Source: Proteles cristata cristata | Taxonomy: Eukaryota > Chordata > Mammalia > Carnivora > Hyaenidae | Reading direction: 5' to 3' | Assembly: GCA_017311185.1 (NCBI GenBank) | Contig: JAESUZ010002877.1 | Coordinates: 673,001-737,000 of the forward strand | DNA length: 64,000 nt | In this document: positions 1 through 14,300 of the stretch, one piece after another | Position numbering within the stretch: the stretch's first letter is position 1 | Layout of the letters: each line of letters begins with the position of its first letter | Notes under the pieces: model-generated | What the model was told of the DNA's origin: nothing | Databases searched by the model: none | Seen by the model: only the letters and a program-made list of their open reading frames with translations | Translations under genes and position numbers: made by a program

Positions 1-256
1 TTTTCTCATTATAGTGAAGTCTGATTTCTTATCCGTCTCCTCATTTAGACTTTTCAGCCCTTTGAAGATAAGAACTATCTTACACATCCCATCCCTGTAT
101 CCCAAATGACCAGCGTAGATCTAACCACTAACAAATTAATGAATGATCAACATCATTCTTGGCATAAGATACTTGATTAATATTACTACTGTTATTTTTA
201 GAGAATTGAAAAGATGTGCCTTTCTTATTAACCCCTCATTTCAAATTAGTCTAGCA

Positions 257-470
257 GTGGGCTCCTGGGTGGCTTAGTCGGTTAAGCATCCAACTTTCAC
301 TTAGGTAATGATCTCACGGTTCATGGGTTCGAGTCCCGCGTCGGGCTCTGTGCTGACTACCAGCTCAGAGCCTGGAGCCTGTTTCAGTCTGTGACTTCCT
401 CTCTCTCTGACCCTCCCCTGCTCACGCTGTCTCTCTCTCTCTCCTAGAAATAAATAAAACATTAAAAAAA
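257..470 (+). mobile_element. CAN-SINE, young CTAGAAATAAATAAAA-tail subfamily
   Basis: tRNA-like head, TGACTACC/CAGCTCAGAGCC body, CT-rich tract and A tail. Flanked by a perfect 14-bp duplication (AAATTAGTCTAGCA) at 243-256 and 471-484. Confidence 0.95.
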
Positions 471-739
471 AAATTAGTCTAGCAATGAGAACTATTTTTT
501 AGTTATGTTTTTTCCTGAAAATGAAATAACTTTAATTCTGACCATGACCATAAGTGATACATGCCTTTGTAGGAAATCAAGAGAAAAATAAAAATATAAA
601 GAAGAAATCTCACTACTCAGAAAAGAACTAGTGTTATTAAAATGCTATAAAATAATCTTGTGTGCTACTCAGTTTTCATATTTAAAATCTCATCTATAAA
701 TGAATCTTGTTTTATAGATTGCATTGGGACATCTAGTTT

Positions 740-963
740 TTTTTTTTTTTTTTTAATTTTGAGAGAGAGCAAGTGGAGAAGGGGCATGGGGGGGAGGGAG
801 AGAGAGAGAGAGAGAGAGAGTCAGAGTCAGAGAGAGTCAGTTCCAATCAGGCTCTGTACCATCAGTGCAGAGCCCGATATGGGATTGAACTCAAGAAACC
901 CTAAATCATGACCTGAGCCAGAGTCAGATGCTTAACCAAGTGAACCACCCAGACACCTGTAGA
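740..963 (-). mobile_element. CAN-SINE (antisense)
   Basis: T tract, GA-rich tract and inverted tRNA-like head ending CCACCCAGACACC. Flanked by near-identical ACATCTRGTTT at 729-739 and 964-974. Confidence 0.9.
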
Positions 964-1663
964 ACATCTGGTTTACTATAATGAAGCCACTACTTTTGTG
1001 TTCCATACTGGAAGTAGCTTCCTGTCCTAAGTAATGAAATGTGCCTTCTACTAAGACAGCCATGAGCTCTAGAAAAGAAGTTGCAATCCAGTCTGTCATA
1101 TTACTATGTCATTCCCTTATTTTATATATGACCATTCACTTAATCATAATTAAGTGATGTATGCCACATCATCTGTGCTTACAGGCTATTCTCTATGAAT
1201 GGAGCAGTTTAAGTTTGGAGAACTAAAGCTAACAATCTAGAAGAAAGAAATTATAATTAATGGAAGCCAAGGGTATCTATTTTAGGAGAAATTTCTTGTT
1301 TTATCCCCCATGCCTCTCTGCTACTCCATGTGGCCATTGACATAATTGATGTGAAATTTGCAGGAATATATCTTCCAAATTTTCTTCTCTCTGCATGCCG
1401 TTTTTCCTTCTCTTTTTGCATCAGTGTCCCGTTTCCATTCTCTGCTCCTACCTCCACTCCATCAAAGTTTGTTTTACAGAAGAGGTGTGTTCCTATATGT
1501 CTTTTTCCTTTTTGTAGTATGTTCTTTTGGTAATGGTCTGCTTTGTTTTTGTGACATACCCCTTTCTAGGTAATGATACTGATATACATTTTATAAGGTG
1601 AACTTTTGCTAATAAACCCAATCTAAATCAACTGTATCAACTTTTTGGTTTGGTAAAACATTC

Positions 1664-1843
1664 TTTTTTTTTTTTTTAAGTTTATTTATTTATTTTGAGA
1701 GAGAGCGTACACGTAAAGTGTGGAAGGAGTAGACAAAGATGAGCCCAATGTGAGCTCAGTCTTATGAACTGTGAGATCATAACCTGAGCCAATATCAAGA
1801 GTCAGACACTTAACCAGCTGAGCCACCCAAGTACACTAGGGTA
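1664..1843 (-). mobile_element. CAN-SINE (antisense), old
   Basis: T tract to inverted head GAGCCACCCAAGTAC. Flanked by TGGTAARACATTC at 1651-1663 and 1844-1856. Confidence 0.9.
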
Positions 1844-1935
1844 TGGTAAGACATTCTATAATAGCAACATGTTTTAGCCATCAGTGTGGATATTGTTTGA
1901 ATGAATGAAAATTTGCTGTATTTGGGTTTCATCTT

Positions 1936-2112
1936 TTTTTTAAGTTTATATATTTATTTATTTTGAGAGAGACAGTGTGAGTGGTAAGGAGCAGAGAGAG
2001 AGGAAGAGAGAGAATCCCAAGCAGGTTCTGCACTGCCAGAGCACCCCCACATGGGGCTCAAACCCATGAAACCATGAGATCATGACCTGAGCCGAAAGCA
2101 AGAGTAGATTGC
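1936..2112 (-). mobile_element. CAN-SINE (antisense), head-truncated
   Basis: SINE body without the A-box end of the tRNA head. Flanked by perfect TGGGTTTCATCTT at 1923-1935 and 2113-2125, so the truncation happened at insertion. Confidence 0.9.
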
Positions 2113-2286
2113 TGGGTTTCATCTTCTAATCCAATTCCTGTCTTTAGGAATGGATTGAATATAGTCATCATAATGAGAAATATCAACTGTCTTTTATTGA
2201 CAATGTTTCTTTCCATTTCTCTGGTTTCTGAAAGTTGTCTTCCCCAGTGTATTTTGTTTCCTCTTCTTATTTACTTTTTATTTTAG

Positions 2287-2398
2287 ATCACAGATTCTGC
2301 TGGGCATATTCTGTACTCCAAAGAAGATGCAACCAAGGGGAAATTCGCCTTTACCACTGAAGATTATGACATGTTTGAAGTGTGTTTTGAGAGCAAGG
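2287..2398 (+). CDS. TMED10: TMED10 exon 2
   Basis: Encodes residues 76-112 and the first base of Gly113, beginning [14 protein letters not shown], part of the luminal GOLD domain. Acceptor TTTTAG, donor GTAAGT. Confidence 0.97.
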
Positions 2399-5300
2399 GT
2401 AAGTAATCAGTGTTTTTCCCTAAATTAAGTGTCTTCTCTCAAATTAGAGCATGAACTTTCTCTCTTGGGCCATTAGGAAGAGGAAATGGAAACTACATTT
2501 GTTTATATGTCTTTCACACATAAATGAAAGCTGGCTAATCAGCTGAGTTCTTCATATGTAGGAGTAGGCATTTCTTGAATGATGTGACGTTTGGTTTGAA
2601 TGATACAGTTGAATTTTGTATAGATGCTGGAAAATAGTACATTTATATGCTAGTGACACATTTTCTCAGGGACTAAAAATAAGGTCTGTCTGACAAACAA
2701 TATATTGCAAAGTTAGAAATATTTTTGGTCTCAAAAGTACTTCCCTCTTTCTATCTTGCTATGGATTCTTCAGTGGATCTCAAGGCCAAGATCCCATCTT
2801 AGTACCTTTTAGGCTGATTACTTGATGGCTTCTGTGCTCAGTAATGGGTTGAAAGGCAGATTCTTTTTCACTCCCTATTTGTTAGCTTGAAGGACACTAG
2901 ACTCTAAAAGCTGTATGCATTTATATTTGTTATGTTAATTGGGACCCTTTGGGGCTATAGGACGTAAAAATAAAACTGAGCTGCCTTGAAGAGAAAAGAG
3001 ATGGACCATTTGACTCTCTGAACTGGGAAGTCTGCAGTGTGGTGCTGACCTCAGGCACAGCTGGTTCTTGGAGTTTTGACAGTATCCTTGGAACTCTTTT
3101 TTTTTTTTTTTTTTTAATTTTTTTTTTTTAGTGTTTTATTTATTTCTAGGAGAGAGAGAGAGACAGCGCGAGCAGGGGAGGGTCAGAGAGAGAGGGTGTC
3201 ACAGACGGAAACAGGCTCCAGGCTCTGAGCTGGCAGTCAGCACAGAGCCCGACGCGGGGCTCGAACCCACGAACCGCGAGATCATGACCTAAGCGAAAGT
3301 TGGACGCTTAACCGACTAAGCCACCCAGGCGCCCCTATCCTTGGAACTCTTACCTCTCTCTTAGTGCTTCCTTTCCTTTCCTCCATTTAATGTTATTCTT
3401 AGGCTTCCTCTGTATTGTAACAAAAGGACTCCTGGCAGTTTTACATTTGTAGAATATTCAGAACAAAGGATCCTAGAAGAGCAAGCTCCTTTGCCAACAG
3501 TGCCAGTAGATTCTCAGGAATGGCAGATCAACTACCTGCTTTTGACAGATAACCAAGAATTGACTTCCTTGATCTATAGTTGGTCAATTTAGCCTAAAAG
3601 CTAAGGGAGTTTGCCTGAAGTAAATGGAATAATCGATTCAAAATAAAAAATTAAAGGATTTTAATGGTGATTTCATGACTGATATCCTTCTGTCTGCCCC
3701 CACCTGTGCCAGTTCCAGGATGTCGCAACAGTATTCTGGACATTTCCACATAGTTGTGCCACTCTGATCTCAAAACCAAGATGTTTAAGATGTCTAAAGA
3801 CTATATTCATGGGCCTGTCTTTCACACAGTTCCCCTCACTTATCAGTGTTACCACTGTCCTTCCAGTTACTTGGGCTTACATTTTGCAATTATTTTTCCC
3901 TTTGTCAGCCTATCATTGAGTTATGCTTATACTTCTTTCCCAGTATCTTCTGTATCTGTCCCCACACAATCTGAACTCTAATCTTTTAAGTCCTGGATTG
4001 TGTCATTAGGCTTCTAATATCCTTACTCTTAATATATCCAAAAACTGCTACCAAATTTGTCTCCCAAAACACATATTTCATCATGTCAGTTCTTTTTAAA
4101 AAGCTGTCCCTGCTCTGTAGTGGTAGTAATGCTCCTATTCTATAGAATGAAACCCAGAATCATAGGATTTTTTAGCTGGAGGAGATTTTACGTATCATGG
4201 CATTCAGTAGTCTTTATAGTTTTGCTCCAGCCTTGTCTGCCACTGCTCATCAGTCCCAGCAGGTCTAGTTTGCTCTGCCCTCTAAACACATCACATATAT
4301 CCATTTGCTGGAATGCTTTCTTCCGATGAAAGCAAGAGTTTACCTTTAGTTCTTACAGAGTACTTCCCTCAACCATTCTCGCCTGCTCAGTGTCTCAATC
4401 GATTGATTCATTCAGCAAATATTTACTAAGTACCCTTATGTATCAAGCACTGTTTGAAGTGTTGGGGATATAGCAGTGAATAAAAAAAGTTTCTGTTCTC
4501 ATTGAGCTTACATTTTCATTGATTTAAATAGACGATAAACAAATATAAATCAGGTGGTAATGAGGACTTTGGAGAAAGAGCCAACTACTTTGGGATGCTT
4601 AGCATAATCTCAGAAACAGCAAGGAGGTTAATGTGGCTTCCTCTAAATTGTATATCATTCACTGATGAGATCATTTAGGCATTTTTGAATATGTATGAAT
4701 ATATACACCACACAGCTTTGTGTTGTTGAAATGTCTCATGTATATATGTCTTACATTTCCAATTTTAAACTCTTTGAAGGTAGAAATTATCTTTTATTCT
4801 CAGTGTTTTATGTGCTGATGTTGTGTATATAGATGCCCAGGAACTAATTTTTAAAATATATATTTATGGGGTTCCTGGGTAGCTTAGTTGGTTAAGCGCC
4901 CAACTTCATCTCAGGTCATGATCTCATGGTTCAGTTTGTGAGTTCAAGTCTCTGTGCTGTCAGCTCAGAGCCTGGAACGTACTTCAGATTCTGTGTCTTC
5001 ATCTCTCTCTGCCCCTCCCCCACTTGTGCTCTGTCTCGCTCTCTCAAAAAATGAACATTTAAAAAAGTATATACATGGGGCGCCTGGGTGACTCAGTTGG
5101 TTAAGCGTCCGACTTTGGCTCAGGTGATGATCTCACGGTTCGTGGGTTTGAGCCCCACGTCGGGCTCTATGTTGACAGCCAGCTCAAAGCCTGGAGACTG
5201 TTTCGGATTCTGTGTCTCCCTGTCTCTCTGACCCTCCCCTGCTCATGCTGTCTCTCTCTTTCAAACATAAATTTAAAAAAACATTAAAAAAAAAGTATAT

Positions 5301-8300
5301 ATATGCATAAATGTATATACATACTCAGTATAGTCAGCACTCAATTTCCAGTTTCATTTGTTTTGATTTGGAAATGTGATAACTTGCAGTCCTTGGGGCA
5401 CCTTTCAAAAGATTGTTCATTTGGGGGCACCTGGGTGGCTCAGTTTGTTAGGCGTCCAACTCTTGATTTCAGCTCAGGTCATGGTCTCACGGTTTGTGGG
5501 ATTGAGCCCTGCGTCGGGTTCTGTGCTGACATCATGGAGCCTGTTTGGGAACCTCCCTCCACCCCTTCACCCCTCATGCTCTCTCTTGCACTCACTCTCA
5601 AAATAAACATTAAAAAAAAAAAAAAGATTGTCCATTTGACAGAGAAATGCAGAGAAGGTTTTTGTTTTTGTTCTTTGTTTTTTGGTTTTTGGTTTTTTAC
5701 AAAGGGGCCTGTTTAGGGCCATGATGTCAGCTATGGGGATAGGTTGGGCTGGTCCGTGCAAGAAGCTATATGGTCTGGACTGAGAACGGGCAGAAGTCTG
5801 TGGTTTTGTGGTTTTAGTTGTGTTTGAATAATACTTAATGCTGTGCTGTGGCCACAGAGAGGTGGTGGAAAGAGTCTGTTAGGAAGAGAGTTTCTTGATC
5901 ATTTGGAGCAGGTGAAGTTGTGAGCTGATTCAGTTACATAACTTTTTAAATGAGGAAGGAGAATCAAAAATCTGCGCTGCATCTCTTATGGGCCAGTGCT
6001 GTGATCAGGATTGTACATGAGATTTGGGGAAACAGATCTATACCTCTCTGGGTGCCACTGTTTTTGTTTTGTTTTGTTTTGGAGACTTACTCGTTTAATG
6101 TTCAAAAGGGATCTGTGACTTGTCTTAGTTTCTTATATTAGTCCTACCTGTGTGGTCTTATTTCTGTGGCTTTCAAGTGATCTTTCTAACCTATCCAAAA
6201 GAACATCTTTACTGTCTTTTAAATATTTTTTTAATGCCTATTTTTGAGAGAGAGAGACAGACAGACAGACAGACAAACAGAGCATGAGCAGGGGAGGGGC
6301 AGAAAGAGAGGGAGACACAGAAGCAGGCTCCAGGCTCTGAGCTGTCAACACAGAGCCCTACACGGGGCTCAAACTCATGGATGGCGAGATCGTGATCTGA
6401 CCTGAAATCGGACACTTAACTGACTGAGCCTCCCAGGCACCCCTACTGTCTTTTAAACTTGCCATACTCATTTCAATATCTGAGTCTTTGCCCGTAGTTT
6501 GCCATCTGCCTAGAGTACTCTGTCCTTGGCCTTCAGGTGCTTTCTCCTTAGTGAAGTCTGTCCATAACTATTCTCTTCCGTTCTCTAACCTTTATTCCAC
6601 AGCTGGGATTATCTGAACTGGGTTTTTTTTGTCTTGTTTGTTTGTTTGTTTGTTTTACTATATTTATTTATTGAGAGAGTGTGTACATGTGGGGGAGGAG
6701 CAGAGAGAGGGAGAGAGAGAGAGAATCCGAAACAGCCTCCGGGCTGTCAGTGCAGAGCTGACACGAACTGTGAGATCATGACCTGAGGTAAAGTCAAGGG
6801 TCAGATGCTTAACTGACTAAGCTGCCCAGGCTCCCCTGAACCGGTTTTTTTTTTTCTTATAGTTGAATACTGCTTTGCATTTTCACTGTAGCTATTATGC
6901 ATAGTTATGTCTTAGATCCCTATTGAATATTTGAAGGCAGAGATTACAATTCAGTACAGTTCTAGCACCTAGTGAGTTCTCACTGAGTGGTTATTGAGTT
7001 GACTTTTGTCCATATCAGACACCTCCAGTGTTCAGGCAGCAGATGGTATAGTACCATTCTCTCTGGCTTATAGTCTCAAGTACCTCAATGCTAAAGTGGC
7101 ACTGTTTCCCTAAACTCCTAATTTCCTGCAGGCAGTTTTTAATTTTATAAATAATTTGTTGAATTCCAGGGAATTGGGGCCGAGCAATTTCCTGGGACTC
7201 TGAGTCTTATCCTCTCTCCTACCTGATGATTTAATTTTAAATTCCTTTTTGATCAAGCTGAATCAGTTTACTTTTTCTAATATGAGCATAGTTCTGTTGG
7301 CCCTATCTATCCCAAACAGACATTTCTCTTTCTAAGAAGCATCCCTGAGAATTGTATTATTATTTACAAGTATTTTTCTTGGGCTTTTCTCTTTTTGTTT
7401 TGTGCATCCTTTATAACATTTTATTAGCCTACTGAAATGGTCTTACATTAACCAAAACATTTGAATTAATGTGGAATATTAGCTAAATCCTGTGTTGTTT
7501 GCAGTACTCCTGTTTATATTAAGTAAATCCAAGCTTAGCATATACCCATTTTTTTTGCAAAAACTAACAGGCCTTTTCAGATGTGGAAATGTACCTTTTC
7601 AGTCTAAGTTGGTGCCCACTACCCATTGGTCTATATGCCACTCAATTTTATGCTGTTTGACTTGAGTTTTATTTCCTCATCTAGTTAGCTGCATGTTGTC
7701 CTTCTGCTCTTCAGTCCTTTGTAGTACCTGCCGCAGTGTCTTGTGTCCTGCCTGCTCAGAGCTGTTTGCCAGCAGCGTATTCTCACTGCTTTCTGTCACC
7801 CCACACAGATAGAGGCTTTGTCTGGAATGCTTGTGATTTTAGTCAGAGCCAGGAATTTTCTGCAGCTGAGGAGGGGGAGGAGTTGTGGCTGTTTCCCTCT
7901 ATTGAGAGGGTAGGGGTTAGAGCGAGGGAGAGTGGGCGGGTGATTTCCCGGAATTTTAAATATTCTACACAATGAATCTTTTGATTTCTCTCTTAGGAAC
8001 AGGGCGGATACCTGATCAACTCGTGATTCTAGACATGAAGCATGGAGTGGAGGCGAAAAACTATGAAGAGGTATGTCCTGCTGTAACAGCTGGAGGAGGC
8101 AGGAGTGTGCTCTGCTGTGAGGTGTCTGTGACCCAGTCAGGTCAACCAGTCGCACTTTGCCCAGAAAGCTTTTGTTTTCTCAGCAATCATGTGACAACCA
8201 GCTACAGTCTTAACTGATACAAAAAGTTGTCTTAACAGCCTTCAACAGTCATTCTGGCTGTGCTGTCAGCCAGATGACTGAACCACTGTCCCGCAGCAAT

Positions 8301-11300
8301 GGTGATGTGATGAAACACCAAGCAGGCATGTGCCATTAGTGCTCGTGGGACAGAAACCCACATGTATACTTGTAGGTTATTTTTAAGTTTATGTATTTAT
8401 TTTGAGAGAAAGTGTGAGCCAGGGAGGGGCAAAGAGAGAAGGAGAAAGAGAGAGAGAGAGAGACCCAAGCAGGCTCCATACTGTCAGAATAGAGCCTGAC
8501 ACAGGGCTCAAACTCACAAGCCTGTGAGATCATGACCTGAGCCGAAGCCAAGAGCTAGATACCTAACCAGCTGTGCCCTTGTCATTTGTTTTTTAATGTT
8601 TGTTTGTTTATTTTGAGAGCGAGCGAGCAGAGGAGGGATAGAGACAAGGAGAGAGAGAATCCCAGGCTGACTCCATGCTGTCAGCACAGAGCCTGACGTG
8701 AGGCTTGATCTAATGAACCATAAGATCATGACCTGAGCCAAGTTTAGGAGCTAGATGCTTAACCAGTTGAACCACCTAGGTGCCCCTATATCTGTAATTT
8801 TTATAATTATAGATTTCATTTCTATGTCCAAGATTAAGAAAAACAATGTTTTTTTATTTCCTGAGGATTTTATTCCCAGACTGACAGCTACGTATATATA
8901 TAGATCTATATCTATATCTATCTATATATCTCTATATATATATATCTAGGACATGGAATCAGTGTTTAGACATGAACAACTGTGCTGTCTTTGAGAGACA
9001 CCATAATCCAAAGTAGCTTATAGTTAATAACAATTTCAGTCTTTTACGAAAAGGAGCATGATGGAAGAAAAAATTGCAAGAGACTGGAGATCTTGATAAC
9101 AAATAAATATTTTGTTGACAGGTAGTGTTATAGGGAATAAAAACTGGCATTTATTTCAGTGGTAGGGAGGTGGGGGTGTGCGTGGAATTAGGGTGAGGGG
9201 GACTAAGCTTTTTCGTCTATTATGATAGCACAGAATGGTTCTTCAAGTGAAGAGCACCTTTTAAAAACCTCAAGGACTATTTAAGACTGGAAGATTGGTT
9301 TTTATAGAAAGTTAAGAGTATTTTTACTGAGGGCATGAAGAAGTGGCGTACAGGAAATAGAAACGGTTTTTAAAAAATGTAAATTCAATAAACAAAGCAA
9401 AGTTGACTTAAGAGAATTTTCTAGGACTCATGGACCTAGAGAACTTGCTCTGTCTTTGGCCAGGACCTGGAAGGGAAATATCCTGGAATAGAAGATCGGA
9501 AGTGACTGGATCGCTCTGCAACAGGAAGTAGTAGTACAACAGCTGCAGCTCTTCAGGGCTTTCCTCTTTTTCCTCGTTCAGATATCCAGTTGAACAAAAC
9601 TAGGCTGAGTTATGCGTAGGCGATAAAGAGGAACAAGTGATGCAGCAGTGAATGGAATACCATTCCTGGTAGACACGTTGATGTGCTTGTTTCTATGTCT
9701 AAGCTAGTTTAAAGTGTTTTTTTGTTTTTTGTTTTTTGTTTTTAACATTTATTCATTTTTGAGAGACCGAGAGAGAGTGTGAGCAGGGGAGGGGTAGAGA
9801 GAGAGGGAGACACAGAATCTGAAGCAGGTTCCAGCCTCTGAGCTGTCAGCACAGAGCCCAACGTGGGGCTTGAGCTCACGGACCATGAGATCATGACCTA
9901 GGCTGATGTCCGACGCTTACCCAACTGAACCACCCAAGTGCCCCCCTAACCTAATTTAGTTGAAAGAAATAAAGCAAGAGTGCCTGTTTATTTGATTGAC
10001 TGAAAAGTAAATTGAAAAGAATCTTTTTGAATTTTGATGATTCAGAAGAATTTTAATTATATTTAAATACCATACTATGTGTTAAAATGCTGTTATAAGG
10101 TATAAAAGACAAAAATTTGCTGCAGTTATTATGAGGTGGAAGAACCAGTAGAATGATTTTCAGTTTTTGATTGCTGCTGCACTGTCCTCAACTTCAGACC
10201 ATTCTCTAAGCCAGGTTTCTTTAAATTCCTACTGTGTACGATTGTACCTGTAATAACTTTTCCTCCCAGTATGATGGCTGTCATTAAGTGGTATAGATTA
10301 AATAATAGGGCATTTGGAGACATGAGACATCATTTTCCCCTCTAAAATAGAGAGCATTATTTGTGAGTTTACATATAAAATGATGTGGATGTCACTGTCA
10401 CAGGACATTTCAGAACTCCTGTTCCTCCTGGAATTTCAACCATCCTTGGACTTTGTTGACATTGGGGAAGGGCCTTTATCTTTCCTGGCCTTTCACTTAA
10501 CCCAAGAGGGGAATCCCTGGCCAAAAGGAAACCACAGTGCTTCCTTTGCCTGCTTCCTGCTTTGGAAGCCTGGCACGTCCTAAGCACTTCATTACGCACA
10601 TGGTTACAACACAGCTCCTAATTCTGTTTCTTAACCAAGTAACTCCTCTTACTACTTTCTTTGGCGATCTTACCACCACCCCACCCCACCCCCCACCACC
10701 AAAAAAAGCAAACCAAACAGATGGAGGAGGAGAACTGGTTAGGACACAGGCCAAAGACTAGCCCTTTTCTCAGCCAATGGCTACGTTCCCTGGACTCTTG
10801 CTTAGAAATAGCTGTTCCTTGTCTCTCGGCAAATGCCTGTGACAAGAACATGAATAATAGAAACACTTGTTCTCTGGTTAATTACCAGAGAGCACTGAGC
10901 CTATGTAGAGGTTTTGAGGCATTTAATTTCAGGCCCTTGAGGTAATAGAGAGCTTTTATCTCCAGAGGATTTGGGCCTTTTGGTAGAAGTGTTTAGCTTG
11001 GGGGAAGTGGCACATCTCTTTATTTTCTTCACATCCAAGACATCTCTCCCTCACAGCTGTGGGCTTCATCATTCTCAATTCCCTTGTGGTTTTGTAAAAT
11101 TCAGTAGTAGTCGATATTTCAATAGCTGGGCAGAGTACCACAATACCTACTAAATCGTTACAGAGGGTTTACTTAATTAGTGCCTGTGGAATTGCTGTGT
11201 AAACAATATAAATGTAAGATGATATTATTTGGAAGCTATAATGGTCGTCCTATTGTAAAGAAGCATAGAGTCTTTTTAATTTCTTTTTAATGTTTGTTTA

Positions 11301-14300
11301 TTTTTGAGAAAAAGAGAGACCAAGCATGAGCAGGAGAGGGGCAGAGAGAGAGGGAGACACAGAATCCAAAGCAGGCTCCAGGCTCTGAGCTGTCAGCACA
11401 GAGCCCGATGTGGCGTTCAAACCCACGAACAGTGTGACTGAATTTGGCTTAGCACAATAAGCTTCTCTCGGGTCTCTGTTTCACCAAGGAAAACAATCTA
11501 GTGATTCTCTAGAGGTGGGTTTCGCGTGTGTGTTCTAAGAAGCAGTTTCTCAGAGTTAACACCTTTCCTAGATTCAAATCCTCATTAGAGGAGGGGAAGA
11601 TTTGGATGCGGCCTAAGAAGGGTACTTTCAGTCATTTTGGAAAGCATTGTACATATGCGGGGAAAGGCTTTATAACTTGTAGTTTTCCAAGCAGTACCCA
11701 CCACTGCAGATGAGAGTGTCAGTGGGGTAGGGAGGACCTTCTCCTAGGCAGGGGTGAGAAGATGTAGAATGTTCTTAGAGGAAGTGCTTGCTTAAGGGGA
11801 CCGGCAGCGCCTATTATCTGCTATGAGAAAGTTAGCTCCTGTGAGTAAGGCAAGGGATGGACATGCTATGCAAAGTATCCACTGTATTCATTCCCTTGAG
11901 TTCAAGGGCCAAACTAGTGTTAGGGTAAAGGGGCGCCTGGGTGGCTTAGTCGGTTAAGTGACTCTTGGTTTCAGCTTAGGTTGTGATCTCACAGTTTCAT
12001 GGTTTCAAGCCCTGCATCAGGCTCTGTGTTGGCAGCATGGAGCCTGCTTGGGATTCTCTATTCCCCTCCCCCCAACCCCCTTCCCCTGCTCATGCTGTCT
12101 CTGTTTCTCTCAAAAATAAATAAAACCTTAAAAAATTTTTTTAAAAAAGGATAAAAAACAAAACTTTGAATATGACGATGTATGACTGAGTGTTAATTAT
12201 GTGGCACAGTCCAAGTGCCATAGGATTTTTGGAAAGAAGGAATTGGTGTGGACAGAAGTGGTTAAAGGAGGCTTCATGGTTAAGGCTTAACAGAAAGCTA
12301 GGATTTAGATACACTGAATGAATGTGGTTTTGGAAGTCCAAAATACGGTTTTGCTTGCAGTTTACAGCAGAGCTTTGCAGTTTTTAAAAAATTTTTAATA
12401 TTTATTAAAAAAAATTTTTAAGGGAGAAAGTGCAAGTGGGGAGGTACAGAGAGAGAGGGAGACACAGAATCTGAAGCAGGCTCCAGGCTCCAAGCTGTCA
12501 GCACTGAGCCCGATGTGGGGCTCGAACTTATGGAACATGAGGTCATGACCTGAGCCAAAGATGGCCACTTAACCAAATTAGCCACCCAGACGCCCCTAAT
12601 GTTTGTTTATTTTTGAGAGAGAAAGAGACACACACACAGAATCTGAAGCAGGCTCCAGGCTTTGAGCTGGCAGCACAGAGCCCAACACAGGGCTCGAACC
12701 CATGAACCATGGCATCATGACCTTAGCTGAAGCTGGATGCTCAATAGACTGAGCTACCCAGGTGCCCCAAAGCTTTGCAGTTCTGATGCTAAATAAATGC
12801 TTTGGTGATCTTGGGTAGGGAGTCAAGAGATCATGGTTCTGCTAGACTTGGTTTTCTACCCAAAGGACTGAGTAACTGTGGAATCTTCAGTTTCCTGATT
12901 TGTAAAATGAAGTCCATTGTAGCTCTTTGATTATTTAATGGCTAAATGCAGTCTACAAGGGGAATGCTACCCTCTAGTGGACAATGTATGGTACACAACA
13001 CTGTCAAATAGGCTTTGCTTTTATCTAGCTGTTGACAAAATACACATCCTCCTTCCAGTCTAAGAAGAGAGTAGAATAGTGGCCTGCCATCATGAAACAT
13101 ATAATTTCACGTTCTTTAAAAAAAATTTTTTTTAATATTTATTTTTGAGGGAGAGAGCACACACAAGACAAAGCGTGAGCAGGGGAGGGCCAGAAAGAGA
13201 GAGGGAGACACAGAATCTGAAGCGGGCTCCAGGCCCTGAGCTGTCAGTACAGAACCCGACATGGGGCTCAATCCCACGAACTGCGAGATCATGACCTGAG
13301 CCAAAGTCAGACTCTTAACTGAGCCACCCATGTGCCGCTATAATTTCACATTCTTAAAAACACTTTGAGCCTTAAATCAGACATTTAGAAGAGCAGAACA
13401 ACAATCTGGGAATTTTGAATAGAGGTTTTCTTGTTAGCTTTTTGTACCAACTGTGATAAAAGTCATTGAATGCTTAGTCCTAGGCAAGCAAAGAGGGTCT
13501 CCTGAGAATAGTGATGATGATAATTTGCTTAAAATTTTTACTCTCTCCTTAGTCTCTAAAAATGAAAATAATAGTAGTCTGAAACCAAGGAAGTTTGGCT
13601 AATAAACTGGACAACTTACCCAAATCCTTGAGGCCTAATATAGCTTGATTGCTTCACCTTTGATCCAGAAAAAACTTGGTATGGTCTGCTAGTTTCCTTC
13701 ATCAAAATTTTAGTACCTACAGAATAAAATAAAAACTCACACTTGGATTCCCATCTCAGCGCCACCAAGCTCTGAGAACTTGGGCAAGTTATTTAACACA
13801 CTGAACCTTAATTTCCTCGTCTGAAGGATTTAGGGATAATAATATTCACCTCATGTAGGGTTATGAGGATTAAGCAAGATTACAAGGTATAAAATACATA
13901 CATGTTTATAAAATACATACGTGTTTAGATATATACTGGTAGGTCTGATCCATTATACAGCCTTCTTCATCTTCCTCCTCAGTTTATCTCCAGCCTAACT
14001 TTGAGCCTTATGTTTGCTGTTAGCTAACACCCTTCCCCAAGCACATATATGTGTTGACATGTGAGTGCACATACACACAACATCAAACTACCTATGACTA
14101 GACAACTCGCGGTCTCCTAAACATGGCTTGCAGTTTCTTCCCTCCGTGTTTTTTTGTGCAGACTTGAATACCTTTCCCTTCAACCTTGAATACCTTTCTC
14201 TCTCATCTCTTTCAGAATCCTGCAGAATTTGTGAGACTAAACTCACTCGCTTCCTGTTAACCTTTCCTTTATCCTTTCAACTATGATTAATCGTGTGCTA

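Larger units (their letters stand above)
1..2286 (+). other. TMED10: TMED10 intron 1 (3' part)
   Basis: Intron running in from the left edge to the acceptor before 2287. Holds four CAN-SINEs (257-470 on +; 740-963, 1664-1843 and 1936-2112 on -). Nothing recognised in 975-1650 apart from unique AT-rich sequence. Confidence 0.85.
2399..7996 (+). other. TMED10: TMED10 intron 2
   Basis: 5.6-kb intron. Holds a young antisense SINE (3099-3335), L2-like fragments (about 4055-4560 and 6480-7010), three tandemly placed sense SINEs (4868-5621) and two antisense SINEs (6224-6443, 6622-6835). No recognised element in about 2400-3080, 3350-4050, 5640-6200 or 7020-7996. Confidence 0.85.

Noticed and set aside
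9200..9660. Unassigned stretch considered as a processed pseudogene
   Set aside because: No recognisable protein in any frame, no poly(A) tail or flanking duplication seen.
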